Shown one piece after another: positions 22,001-30,945 of a stretch of DNA of 64,000 bases; the first letter of the stretch is position 1, and every line of letters begins with the position of its first letter. Made by a program: the position numbers and the translations under genes. The notes below the pieces were generated by a model that saw only the letters and a program-made list of their open reading frames with translations, made no database searches and was not told the DNA's origin. This DNA comes from Cafeteria roenbergensis (Eukaryota > Sar > Bigyra > Bicosoecida > Cafeteriaceae), in contig VLTN01000018.1 in the NCBI GenBank assembly GCA_008330645.1, forward strand, positions 1 through 64,000, written 5' to 3'.

Positions 22001-24620
22001 GCACCTCGTGGACAGCGCGGATCTGCGCCTCGGAGAGCCGCTGCACGGCACCGGCCACAGCGAACGAGAGCGACACCACGTCGGCGACCGCCCGGGCAGA
22101 GGGGCCATCCTGCTCCGGGCTGCCCCGCTGGCGGGGGGGCACGAGGGCAGGCGGCGCGTCGCTGCGACGGCGACCGCGGGTCGTCGCGCCAGGAGACCGC
22201 GCCTCGCCTCTTGCCAGGGCGCCGGCCGGCCACGCCTCGGGCTGCGGCGTGGCCTGGCCGCCGTCCGACAGCCCGCCGCTGACGTCGCCCAGGGTCTTGG
22301 CGCCCCCGCTCGCCCCACGCGCCCCACGCGCACCGCTGCCGCTGCCGTGCAAGCGCAGGCCAGGCGGGGTAGAGACGGTGGGCGACGGAGGGACGTCGGC
22401 GTCTGCCACTGACCCGGCGCCCGCTCGCGGCGTCATGAACTCGTCGCTGTCCGCCTCGAACACAGCTCTGCCGGTGATGTCTGCCATGTCATCGAAGTCG
22501 AGCTCGTGACCGCTGGGCCCCGCACCCGCGTCCTCCTCCCTGGCCGCCCGTTCTGCCCTTGTCGCGGCCGAGGCGGCGCCGCCCGACGTCCGGCCACCGC
22601 GCCCGCCGGGCCGACCTCGTGCCGGAGAGGCGGCCACCCGCGCACCCACAGCCGTCTGACGGCCCCTGGCCCCGAACGCACCGTCCTGGCGCTGGGCATC
22701 GCCCCTGCCCTCCCCCGAGCCCGGGCCGCCGCGCCCTGCCGATTGGGAACCGTTGCCGTCGTCGTCGTCGTCATCGCTGTCGTGCCCGCCCGGCACAGCG
22801 GCCTGCAGCGGGGCGTGGGCGAGGCCGCTGCCCGCCCAGCTGGCTGCCACGCGGCCGGCGATGCCACCGTCGCTTGCGGCCAAGCGGAGGACTCTGGCGA
22901 CCGCCGCCGGCCCAGCGAGAGACTTGACGTAGCTCCAGTGCGCGCGCGACCGGGGGGGCTGGTGGCCGGCAAGCGGGCCTTGCTGGGGCCACTGTGTGGC
23001 CCCGAGGGCGCGGCGGATCGACGCCGCCGGGCTGTCCGAGGGCGGCACAGCCCACACCGCCACGTCGGTTGCAACGGCCCTTGCAAGCGCGCGCTGGAGG
23101 TTCCGGGCAGCCGCCCCGTCGGCCGCTCCCCCCTCTGGCTCCAGAACCAGCACCCGGCCAGCAGCAGCCGCCGCTCCCGTGCGCGGGGACGCCGCGGCGA
23201 CCGCCGCGCCCGCCGTCCCCACGGTCCAGGGTCGAACCGTGCCCTTGGGGGGCGCGAACACCGGCACCAGCACGTGGAGGCCGCCGAGGGGGCGCGGCAG
23301 CTCGCGCGCGGAAGCCCTATCCGCTGCAGCGCGGTCCGCCGCCAGGCCCTGGCCAACCAACACGGTACGGCACAGCGCGGCTGCGACGGCCAGACCCGCG
23401 AGCACGGCCGGAGTGGGCGTGGGAGACGCCCCAGCAGAGGGCGTCGAGGGCGGGCGGGGCGATGACGCCGGGCCAACGAAGGCCGCGCTATCGACCACCA
23501 CCGCCGAGGCAGCCAGGAGCAGAGGCAGCGACAGCGACGCGGCCTCTGGACCCAGCATCCAGGCCGGCTCAGGCCCCGCAGTGGCTGCAGCCACTGCGGG
23601 TCCACCGCCGCTGTGCCTCGCCGGCGGGAGGCTGCCGCTCGCGGAGTCGCTGCCCTGTGCCGCGCGGGCTGCGCGCACGAGGTCGCTCACGGACCCTGCC
23701 CCGCGCGGCTCCCGCTGGGAGTGCCTGCGGTCCAGGCTGGCAGTCGCCAGCGCCGGGCTGCCTGACGCGGGGGGGCCTGCACCGGCCGCAGCAGCCACGC
23801 TGCCATCCGTCGCGGGGACTGGCTTGCCGGCCGCGGCGCGGGGTGGCAGCAGCAGCAGTGCCACAGTGGCGTCGCGAGTCGACCTGTGCTCCCTGCACAG
23901 CGCTTCCACAGACTGCGGCTCCAGCGCGGCCCCGGGCTCCGAGGCCGCGCCATCCGCGCGCGGGTGCGCCCGGGCACGCCGACGAGGCTGGTCTCCGCCG
24001 CCGGCGCCGGCGCCGGCGCCAGCGCGCCGCTGGGAGGTGGTCTGGCCCGGGGTCGCGGCCGGGGCCACGAGAACGCGCGCCCCGCCGTTTGCCGCGACCT
24101 CAGTCATACCCTCGCAATCCAAGCCAGCCAGCGCCCCGTGCCCGCCGTCCAGCCCGACGATGAGGACGAAGCGCCGATCGAGCCGGCGGGGCGGCGACCG
24201 GCCCGAGGGCGACCCCCCACGGGACGCGCGCTGGTCGGAGGGGAGCGGGCTGCCTCGGCTGGAAGCGGCGCTGGCGCCGGCCCTGCGAGCCCCAGCTGCC
24301 GTGGAGGGCGAGGCGGCGTCGGCAAGAATGCTCGCCACGCCCGGGCGCCCGCCTCGGCGGGGAGACCGATGGCGCGCCGCGCCGGACCCCATGCGGGAAC
24401 TGCGGGGCTGCGCCGCACGCTCTTCGAAGGGGCCGCGGGTGGGCGAGCGGCGGCGGCCAGAGGGGCTGCCGCCGCGCAGCGCTGCCCCCCACGCCTGCGA
24501 CACCTCCCCGGTGAGCGCCGCGTCCCCCGGCTCCACGGACCGGCGGTGCTGCGAAGACTCGGTCTCCCTCATGAAGGCCATCGTGGCCCGGCCACCGGGG
24601 CTGCTGTGGCTCGCTGCCAT
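19062..24620 (-). CDS. Giant Ala/Gly/Ser-rich protein of unknown function
   Basis: A continuous frame of 1852 aa starts at the first in-frame ATG (MAASHSSPGGRATMAF) and ends at 19062. The open frame extends a further 59 codons upstream without an ATG. Residues 1-165 are Arg/Ser-rich and disordered. Around residues 165-195 there is a short hydrophobic beta-like segment (RRFVLIVGLDGGHGAL), and several similar hydrophobic stretches follow (LHVLVPVFAPP, VLVLEPEG), suggesting a dispersed alpha/beta domain interrupted by low-complexity insertions. A 24-bp repeat encodes GAAPAA near residue 1340. The C-terminal 450 residues look alpha-helical and may be HEAT/ARM-like, but I cannot assign a family. 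No intron is required. It lies downstream of the aldehyde dehydrogenase on the same strand. Confidence 0.6.
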   Translation of the reverse strand: MAASHSSPGGRATMAFMRETESSQHRRSVEPGDAALTGEVSQAWGAALRGGSPSGRRRSPTRGPFEERAAQPRSSRMGSGAARHRSPRRGGRPGVASILADAASPSTAAGARRAGASAASSRGSPLPSDQRASRGGSPSGRSPPRRLDRRFVLIVGLDGGHGALAGLDCEGMTEVAANGGARVLVAPAATPGQTTSQRRAGAGAGAGGGDQPRRRARAHPRADGAASEPGAALEPQSVEALCREHRSTRDATVALLLLPPRAAAGKPVPATDGSVAAAAGAGPPASGSPALATASLDRRHSQREPRGAGSVSDLVRAARAAQGSDSASGSLPPARHSGGGPAVAAATAGPEPAWMLGPEAASLSLPLLLAASAVVVDSAAFVGPASSPRPPSTPSAGASPTPTPAVLAGLAVAAALCRTVLVGQGLAADRAAADRASARELPRPLGGLHVLVPVFAPPKGTVRPWTVGTAGAAVAAASPRTGAAAAAGRVLVLEPEGGAADGAAARNLQRALARAVATDVAVWAVPPSDSPAASIRRALGATQWPQQGPLAGHQPPRSRAHWSYVKSLAGPAAVARVLRLAASDGGIAGRVAASWAGSGLAHAPLQAAVPGGHDSDDDDDDGNGSQSAGRGGPGSGEGRGDAQRQDGAFGARGRQTAVGARVAASPARGRPGGRGGRTSGGAASAATRAERAAREEDAGAGPSGHELDFDDMADITGRAVFEADSDEFMTPRAGAGSVADADVPPSPTVSTPPGLRLHGSGSGARGARGASGGAKTLGDVSGGLSDGGQATPQPEAWPAGALARGEARSPGATTRGRRRSDAPPALVPPRQRGSPEQDGPSARAVADVVSLSFAVAGAVQRLSEAQIRAVHEVLSRCADVAVEAELVRRSRRRAHGHSGHGSGHGRASPHAGGGRRGGAGPERAPLAQREADPLAAEAALVASLRQVVGRAGFREAAEAVASQCVQGATFGSPSDRQSLLAAAQEAVDAATDRHVARVRQVLGQLMRAAQHIFAVDLQRGHEFLADLDRSRLKQFIAAAEGGAAPAEDAGEPGRGAHHAGGHPPSAVVAARPSSPRRLAAATVMSSARQRVSSLLASIFAQLQDCMSDPQQSRADVEAALAGELTASIVDYADAMAGHPAGRRDGAARATRAGAGTPVRAGAGMPASPPASAGGPSPTQLSAFAAGSRPSSGSLRAASEDEHHAAPLPARPGPVAAGRPAPGAPGPSDGISKAAASPPPALALERPHARPADAAFLPAPAVPSPPPTAMELAAEPVAAARSPSSPEATAAPAEPPGLSAGRGRGVTPRPSLSALGHPSRQAAGAAPAAGAAPAAGAAPAAGAAPAAGAAPATGAGVASGTGPLEAIAVQCASALAAGAADWTASAVAEAAKPLLRLSNACRSAVEGADAAHALRRLAAAQPGLMAAVGATGGGEGPAPGGTALALRPLAALACMASSALAALVLRDATPCVVAMEQVGVALPAVWAQPASAPALASACGVGEAAADEPPAAGERELLGPLLLRRAGETAAELMETGEPGHGDAVAACVGLAVAVLSMESPPDGAVELSSETLNVVIGSALVGPGEGAAGGADAAAVGAALQSASDIVCRAARRLSGRPEAAATLCELAYRLLLDSRVVPGGELAQALEACVDLHPPGSGPAGDAVLSAACKACAAACGAHFAVPVLLLRADAEGADLAAIDERCAEHVRVSVARCESLLPQAAALDTVLAAAAKRAGSGAALDATAAALTLLAACGVGHGNPDSGLRGLGVRTVKAELGSACELLVSSTAPPALLEGVVGSGKAAINGCVFLRPESGEPLDSRGLELLRGLCESYARAADSAASSLMDEAEV
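20568..20665 (-). repeat. 24-bp coding minisatellite (GAAPAA)
   Basis: Four to five tandem copies of GCGCCTGCGGCCGGGGCT-type units occur in the unknown giant protein gene, encoding alternating Gly-Ala-Ala-Pro-Ala-Ala. Units differ at few positions and the frame is kept. Confidence 0.85.
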
Positions 24621-24996
24621 GGCGTTCAGCGCGTTTGCCGGGCTTGAGCCGAGGGATTTTGGGTGCCGGAGCGACCTGGCGTCACGCGCAAGCGGCTGCT
24701 CAGAGCGCTGGCCGGCTGCGACCCGCTTGGCCCTTTCCGCCCCACGACGCGGATGGGACTGTGTCGGCGAGAGGACCAGCAGCGCGCCCGGAGGCAAATT
24801 GCCAAGCGCTTCCGTTTACGCAGCCGTTGCTCTGCTGCCTCTGCTGTGGCCGACGCCATCGCCGCTCCCCGGCGGCCGCGGCCGAGCCCTGCCCCGACTG
24901 GCGTGCGACACAGCCAATGAGTGGCGCTTGGAGTATTCATGACCTCGGCGGGCAAGCAGCACTGCGGCTCCTTCGCTCGCGTTTGACAGCATTCAC
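24621..24996. other. Intergenic region, 376 bp
   Basis: This lies between the 3' end of the aldehyde dehydrogenase and the start of the giant unknown gene, both on the minus strand. It should contain the promoter of the latter. On the plus strand a CCAAT-containing stretch (CAGCCAATGAG, about 24912-24922) is the only candidate element; on the minus strand it is ATTGG. No gene is recognised. Confidence 0.4.
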
Positions 24997-27341
24997 TCAG
25001 CGAAAGCGCGAAAACCAGCCGAGCGGCTTGGCAGTGGCCTTGGGCTGGTGCATCAGCACCTTGGCCTCCATGAAAGGGTCGAGCGCGCCGGCGCCCATCT
25101 CGCGGCCCAGCCCGCTCATCTTGTACCCGCCCCACGGCATAGACGGGGACACCGGCTGATTGCAGTTTTCCCACACCGTTCCTGCGCGGATGCGCTTCGA
25201 GATGGCGCGCATCTCCGCGTCGTCCTCAGAGAAGACGGCAGCAGCTGCGGGTCACGCAAACAGACGGGTTGCAGCTGGCGAGGGTTTGGGGGGCAAGGGG
25301 GCACGGCTTGCGGCGGGCCCAATGCGCATCGTGGCGCAAGGAGCAGTGCGGCGCAAGCTCGCGAGAGCCGCAAGTGTGGACGCGAACACAGCTCGCCCGA
25401 TGCTGGGGTTGTGCGCGATCCGAGGGGGGTTACTCACCGAGACCGAACCTGCTGTCGTTTGCCATCTCAACGGCTTCGTCCGTGGTGGCGAAGGGGGTGA
25501 TTGAGACGACAGGGCCGAACACCTCTTCAGACCAGAGAGTGTCCCCGGGCTTGACCCCCGTGACAACGGTGGGCGCCATGAAGAAGCCGTGGTGGAGGTC
25601 GTCGGGGGTAGCGCCACCGCACGCGATGGAGTTACCCTCCGCAACGGCCACCCTGAGGAAGCCGCGCACCTTGTCCAGCTGAGCCCCGGAGATGAGCGGG
25701 CCCATGTCGTGGCAGCCGTCTCCGAACGGCCCCCCGACAGTGAGCGCACGGGCCTCGGTCTGCACGGCGCAAGGGAGGGCGCGGGCGCGGGCGCGGGTGC
25801 GGTCGGGGGCTTGGAGGGTTCGGGCGCAATCCGTCGGCCAGCGGGGCGCCTTGAGTCGGTCAGCAGGCGTGGCAGCACCCGTCTATGTGGCCACACAGAG
25901 AGGCCAGCGCGCCGCGGCACTCAGCGTGGAGCGAGAGAATGAACCCGGCCACGGGGCACCTGAAGCCGCGATCAGCCCATCCACCCCAACGACGCTGTGA
26001 ACGACCCACCCCCTGCCCCGGGGCGGGGCGGCCACGAGCCACAGCCTCGCCACTACGCGCTGGCTGGCAGGCTGGCTGGCCGGCCGCTGCGTCTCTCACC
26101 ACCAGTCGCTCCGTGAGCTCTGCCTGCAGCTCCCTGGCCACGAGGATTCGCGACGTGGCGCTGCAGATCTGGCCGCAGTTCCAGAATGCGCCGAACAGCA
26201 GCCACTCAACGGTGCGGTCCAAATCGGCGCTCGACGTGACGATGGCGGGGGACTTTCCTGCGGCGGGCAGAGAGGCAGGGGCGGGGGGAGGGGGAGCGGT
26301 CTGGGTCTCGCGCGCAGCCCCGGCCACAGCGAGGCACTCGCTCGCGTGGAAAGCGAGCCCAGCTCGCTGGAGAGGCAGGGAGAAGGCGAGGAGGGGCGGG
26401 CGGGCGGGGGGAAGGGGGGGGGGGGGCCAACGGGCAAGAACCGGGCGTGGGCCCCCCCCCCCCCCCCACCGCAATGTCGTGGCTGCGGGTGCTGGGCTCT
26501 GCCGGCGGCAGGGGCAGTCGCTCCCGGCGCCAGGCAGCAGCTTCTCACCGCCCAGCTCCAGCGTGACGGCCTTGGCGCCGCCCGAGGCTGAGCGCATCAC
26601 CGCTGCGCCTGTGGGCACGCTGCCTGTGAAGGACACCTTGTCGACGTCGGGGTGCTCTGCCAGCGCGGCGCCGACGTCCCCTGCCCCGGGAAGGACCGAT
26701 ACGCAGCCGTCGGGCAAGCCTGCCTGCTGCAGGACGCTGGCGAGGGCGAGGGTGGTGTACGGGGAGAGCTCGGAGGGCTTTACGACGATGCTGCACCCAG
26801 CTGCCAGGGCTGGCGCGATCTTCCAAGCGGCCATCATTGCGGGGTAGTTCCACGGGCAAACCCCGGCGACAACGCCCAGGGGCTCCTTCACCAGCGTGCC
26901 GTCGAGCGCGACGTCGGGCAAGTGCCGCTGCGGCGCCTCGGTGACCAGCGCCCGCGCGAAGCCGGCGCTGTGGCGGAAGGCCGAAACACACTCGCTCATG
27001 TCGCCCTCAGCCTCTCGTAGCGGCTTTCCCGTGTTGAGGGACTCAAGCGCCGCGAGCTGGGGAGTTTGCTCCTCAATGAGCGCGGCGGCCTGGTCGAGAA
27101 CTGCGGCGCGGGCCTCGGGGTCAGTCGTGGACCAGCCCTCGAACGCCGACCGGGCGGACGCGACAGCGACACCGACCTCAGTCATGCCGCACCGCCCACT
27201 GACCAGCGTGTCGCTGGAGTTGGCGGGGTTGGCAATGGTCAAGATGCGGCCGCCCAAGGGCTTGACAAACCGGCCCTCGATGAACGCCTCGGTCCGCAGG
27301 AGCTTGCGCGCCGCGTCAAGGGCTGCTTGCCCCCTCAACAT
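24997..27341 (-). CDS. ALDH9-like aldehyde dehydrogenase (probable 4-trimethylaminobutyraldehyde dehydrogenase)
   Basis: Exons: 26549-27341, 26100-26257, 25438-25759, 24997-25244; product 506 aa, the usual ALDH length. It oxidises an aldehyde with NAD(P)+. Visible hallmarks are PWNYP of the cofactor site, FTGSVPTG, the general base Glu262 in LELGGK, the nucleophile Cys296 in FWNCGQICSATSR, EEVFGPV, and the C-terminal PWGGYKMSGLGRE. Glu and Cys are 34 residues apart, as in ALDH2. FTGSVPTG also occurs in animal ALDH9A1 (trimethylaminobutyraldehyde dehydrogenase). The nearest alternative is betaine-aldehyde dehydrogenase. The neighbouring carnitine-type dioxygenase favours ALDH9. The chosen ATG gives MLRGQAALDAARKLL. 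The frame stays open upstream to 27596, so an N-terminal extension is possible. Introns are 291, 340 and 193 bp. Confidence 0.88.
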
Positions 27342-27489
27342 TCCTCTCGCCTGCCGGCCTCTGCTGTGCTGGGCTGCCCCGGGCTCGGCGCGCCGGGGCT
27401 GCTCGGTGGCGACTGGCAGAGCAGGCCGACGCGCGTGCCAGCTCGGGGCTGCTGCTCCTCCTGCCGGCCCACCACTTTCGGGGGGCGGG
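27342..27489. promoter_or_regulatory. Shared divergent promoter of the carnitine-type gene pair
   Basis: Only 148 bp separate the chosen start codons of the aldehyde dehydrogenase (minus) and the dioxygenase (plus). Both promoters and 5' UTRs must lie here or overlap the coding starts. No TATA-like element is evident, so an initiator or CpG-type bidirectional promoter is inferred. Confidence 0.5.
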
Positions 27490-29192
27490 ATGCTCACCAG
27501 GCAGCTGGGGCGCGCGTTGGCCGCAGGCCGAGGGCCGGCGGCACGGGGGCTGGCCACGGCAAGCTGCGCGGGCGGCGAGAGCGTTACGATTCGCAATGAC
27601 AGTTCCGAGCTGGCGAATCTCTCCGCCCATTTCCTCCGTGCGGAGTGGTGAGCGATGGCGGCGCTGCGTGGGAAACGCGTAGCTGGCCTGGCTTGGCGCG
27701 GCGCTTCGTGAGGGCCGGTGCGGTCCGGGACGGGCCTGCTCGGCGAGGGTATGTTCTCGTCGCAATTGCAATTGCGTTTGCCAGCCTTCCGTCGCGGCCG
27801 ACCAATTGCCGTGTGGCGTCGTTCGCACCGCTCCGGATCGGCCCGCAGTTATTGCCCCGAGTGCCGCCACGGGGCCACAAACCAGAGGCTAGTCGACATC
27901 GCCGCCAGCGCCGGCGTGACCGCGCACTCCGCGGCCATCGCTGAGGACGGCAGCCTTAAAGTTGCTTTCTCCGACGGACACGCGTCCACCTTTGCGCCGC
28001 GCTGGCTGGAGCTGCACTCGAGGTCCAGTGAGCCTGATGGCAGCCGCCTCCGCCGCATTTCCTCCCTGGCCGAGTGCCTTGAGGCGCAAGGCGGTCCGGC
28101 CCTGCCGGAGTCGCAGCGCCCGCTGCCTCTGGACGCGCCCCCGCGTGCGCCCTGGGCGGCCATCGAGGAGGGCGGGTCCCAGCTAGCCGGCGTCCTTCGC
28201 AACTTCCGGCGCCACGGCGCCGTTGTGCTTGAGGGTGCCGCAACCGGCGATGACGTCATCGAGAGGCTCGCCCAGGCCCTCGGCGGGGAGCGAGCGACGC
28301 ACTACGGCGCTCGGTTTCACGTGCTTTCGAAGCAGCAGCCCGACTCCCTTGCCAACACGGGGCACGCGCTGGGATACCACACCGACCTGCCGTACAGGGC
28401 CGAAGTGCCGTCCGTCCAGGCGCTGCACTGCCAGCAGAGCGACGCGGAAGGAGGCCTCTCCCTCCTCACAGACGGATTTGCGGCCGCTGAACAGCTCTAC
28501 AAGGACGACCCGATGGTGAGTGGCTTGGAGCCGCACGGCGAGGCGGCGGTGGCCGGCCCTGCAGCAGCCGCGCTCGCTCGACGCCCAGCGCAGCGTGAGG
28601 GCCCCGACCGCACGCGCTCGTCGCGATACCGTGGCGAGGGGCACCTGCGTGTGTCCGCTTTGATGCCCTCCCCCCCCCTTCCCCCCCGGCTCCCGCCGCG
28701 GCTGCTGTGTCGCGCTCGCAGGCATTCGCGGAACTGGCCTGCACGCCGCTGTCCTTCTGCTGGCAGGGACGCGAGGGCGTGCTGCTGCGCGCTCAGCGAC
28801 CCGTGATTGAGCTGTGCCAGAACCTGACGCTACGTGCCGTGAACTTCGACAACCGGAATGTGCGGCTGCGGCTGCTGCCTGAGAGCTTGGGAGGGGTGGC
28901 TGGCAAGTCGCTGCTCGAGGCGTACTCAGCGCTCGGAGCGCGCATCGACGCGCCAGAGAAGACCCTCAAGTTCCGCTTGGAGCCGGGGGAGGTCATGATG
29001 TTCCACAACCGGCGCTTGCTGCACGGCCGGACCGCGTTCGACGCCTCCTCGGGAGCGCGAAAGCTGCACGGGTGCTATCTGGACATGGACATGATCGAGT
29101 CGACGGAGCGTGCGCTCGAGCTGCAGGCCGAGGGAGCGATGACTAGGTTTGACGCTCCCGACTTTGCTCGGGGCTCCTTTTGGGACGCGTGA
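27490..29192 (+). CDS. Gamma-butyrobetaine/trimethyllysine dioxygenase family protein
   Basis: Exons: 27490-27647, 27849-28515, 28722-29192; product 431 aa. Family members are Fe(II)/2-oxoglutarate hydroxylases of carnitine biosynthesis. The N-terminal zinc domain is rebuilt across intron 1: LRAE then C53-Y-C-P-E-C58, the CxCxxC ligands seen in human BBOX1 (LRDNCPCSDC). The catalytic domain has iron ligands His230 and Asp232 in GYHTDLPY, the LHC and GG blocks, and distal His376 in RRLLHGR, with Arg378 as likely 2-oxoglutarate ligand. HTDLPYRAEVPSVQ resembles gamma-butyrobetaine hydroxylase; DGFAAAEQ resembles trimethyllysine dioxygenase. I lean to the former. The first 25 residues (MLTRQLGRALAAGRG) look like a mitochondrial presequence. 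It is transcribed divergently from the ALDH9-like gene. Confidence 0.88.
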
Positions 29193-29338
29193 CGGTGCCG
29201 GCAGCGCAGGCGAAACCCGAACCTGCGACCAGATGGGCTGCAGTGTCGTCCTCGCAACTCTCCACGGCGAACACTGCTCCAACTGAGCCACAGTTGGCAT
29301 CCCCAGTCACAGCACCCGCCACACGCCGCAGCCGCGCC

Positions 29339-30608
29339 ATGGCCGCGAGCGGGGTGAGAACTGCCGCTCAGCACCTGGTTTCCTGCTCGAGGCCTCGCTG
29401 ACTGCTCGCGCGCCCGTGTGCGTCGGTGCGTGCGTCGATTGCCCGCGTTGCCGGGCAGGCTCCGTCGCGCAAACTGCCCGGCGCTTCGCCCCTCGGCTGA
29501 CACCCCCCCCCCCCGCCGCAGGATGCCGAGACTGGCGACGGCCTGGAGTGGCACGGTGAGTTTGACCCCCTTGGGGCTGGCCGGGCCGGTTGCTTCGCTG
29601 CTCGAGGCGCAGCGGGCGCGACTGCTGCTCTTTTCCTCACGCTGCTAGCGGCTCCGAGGCTGCCTTCCCCCGGTTCCCGCAGATATTCAGCACACCAAGT
29701 CCGCGCCCGCGGCACCTGCGGTGCCTGCGGCACCCTCCTCGGCCCCGGCTGCTGCGCCCGCGCCCTCTGGCGCTGCGGATGCCGCGCAAGCCGCTTCGGC
29801 CTTCAGCTTCCTCTCCCTCGCGTTTTATCGCCCGCTGTTCGACGTGACGACCAAGGGCGTGCTCAGGCGGCTGCTTGCTGCCTTTTGGGGCTTCTTGCGG
29901 CCGTCGCTTCTCCAGTTTGCAGACTACGTTCCGACCTCGACGGAGGACGCGGACGCTCCGACCGGGGCGACGGCGCCGATGGACAGCGGCGGGATTGTCC
30001 CGGGCTTGGGGGAGGCCGACGCCAGCGATGACGCCAGCCTTGAAGGCGGCGCCGAGGGGGGTCCTGGCGGCCCCGTCTCTCTCTTCACTACCAAGCCCGA
30101 CCTCTACGGGCCGCTGTGGATCAACGCGACTCTCGTCTTTCTCATCGGCGCCATGGCGAACTTCGGGGCGTGGGCCACGTTCGACCCCGCGGGCGGCGAG
30201 TCCCTGTTCAAGTACGACTTCTCCTTGGTGACGCAAGCGTTTGGGCTGGTCTTCGGCGCTCTCGTCCTGGTGCCAGCGGCCGCTTGGGCTGTGCTCCGCT
30301 ACCACGGCGCGCCCCCCGTGGCGCTCACCACGCTTGTCTGCCTGTGGGGCTACTCCATGGTCCACTACATCCCGGCCACGATGCTCTGCGCCGTCCCAAG
30401 CGTGGCCCTGCGTTGGGCGGCGGCCGCCTTTGCCGCCGCGGGGGCGGCCCTGTTCCTCATCCGCTCCCTAGTGCCCCTGCTCCGCGCAGCGCACGCTTTT
30501 GTGCCTGCTGCTACGGGCACGATCGCGGTGCTGCAGCTGGTGGTGGGGCTGCTGCTGCGGCTCTACTTCTTCTCCTTCTCGCTCCCGAGCACGCCTGCCA
30601 AGGCCTGA
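29339..30608 (+). CDS. YIPF1/2-like Yip1-domain Golgi protein
   Basis: Exons: 29339-29353, 29522-29555, 29683-30608; product 324 aa. The two tiny first exons encode MAASG and DAETGDGLEWH. Donors GTGAGA and GTGAGT and acceptors CCGCAG fit all phases. Exon 1 is the least certain part. The Yip1 domain starts at the family block PDLYGPLWINATLVFLIGAM, close to PDLYGPFWICATLVFAI of human YIPF1. The later WGYSMVHYIPATMLCAVP matches YGYSLFIYIPTAILWIIP. Five membrane segments are visible between about residue 155 and the end, with a Pro/Ala-rich cytosolic N-terminus. Yip1-family proteins cycle between ER and Golgi and bind Rab GTPases. The gene lies 146 bp downstream of the dioxygenase on the same strand. 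Confidence 0.85.
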
Positions 30609-30945
30609 GCACGCCGGCCGGCTGAGCACCGCGCAGCCAGCTCGGCACGATGGGCGGCTGGGGACGTGGCGGGCATCCGATTTCTGGCAGCTGCGGGCCT
30701 GCGGTAGGTGCGACAGCTTGGGATCCGAGCAGCGGGCTGCCGCTCCTGTGACGGTGGAACGCTGCGAGTGTGGGCAGCTTCGCTCTGGCACAGGTCGAAG
30801 CGTTCCAGCGGAGCACAACGGCCACGATGCTTCGCGATCAGACACAGGCACACACAATCAAAGACGCGCGCACGCCGGACGGCGCCCCTGGCAGAGGCCG
30901 TGACGGACTGGCGTGGTTCCCCGCGCGCGGGCGGCTCCGGCCCTC
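30609..30945. other. Convergent intergenic region, 337 bp
   Basis: This is the space between the stop codons of the YIPF gene (plus) and the RAP-like gene (minus). No conserved ORF, RNA or repeat is seen. No AATAAA-type polyadenylation signal stands out. Confidence 0.4.

Noticed and set aside
24997-29192. Bacterial operon or recent horizontal transfer as the origin of the carnitine-type pair
   Set aside because: Both genes have spliceosomal introns of the local type and the same base composition as their neighbours, and they are divergent rather than co-transcribed.
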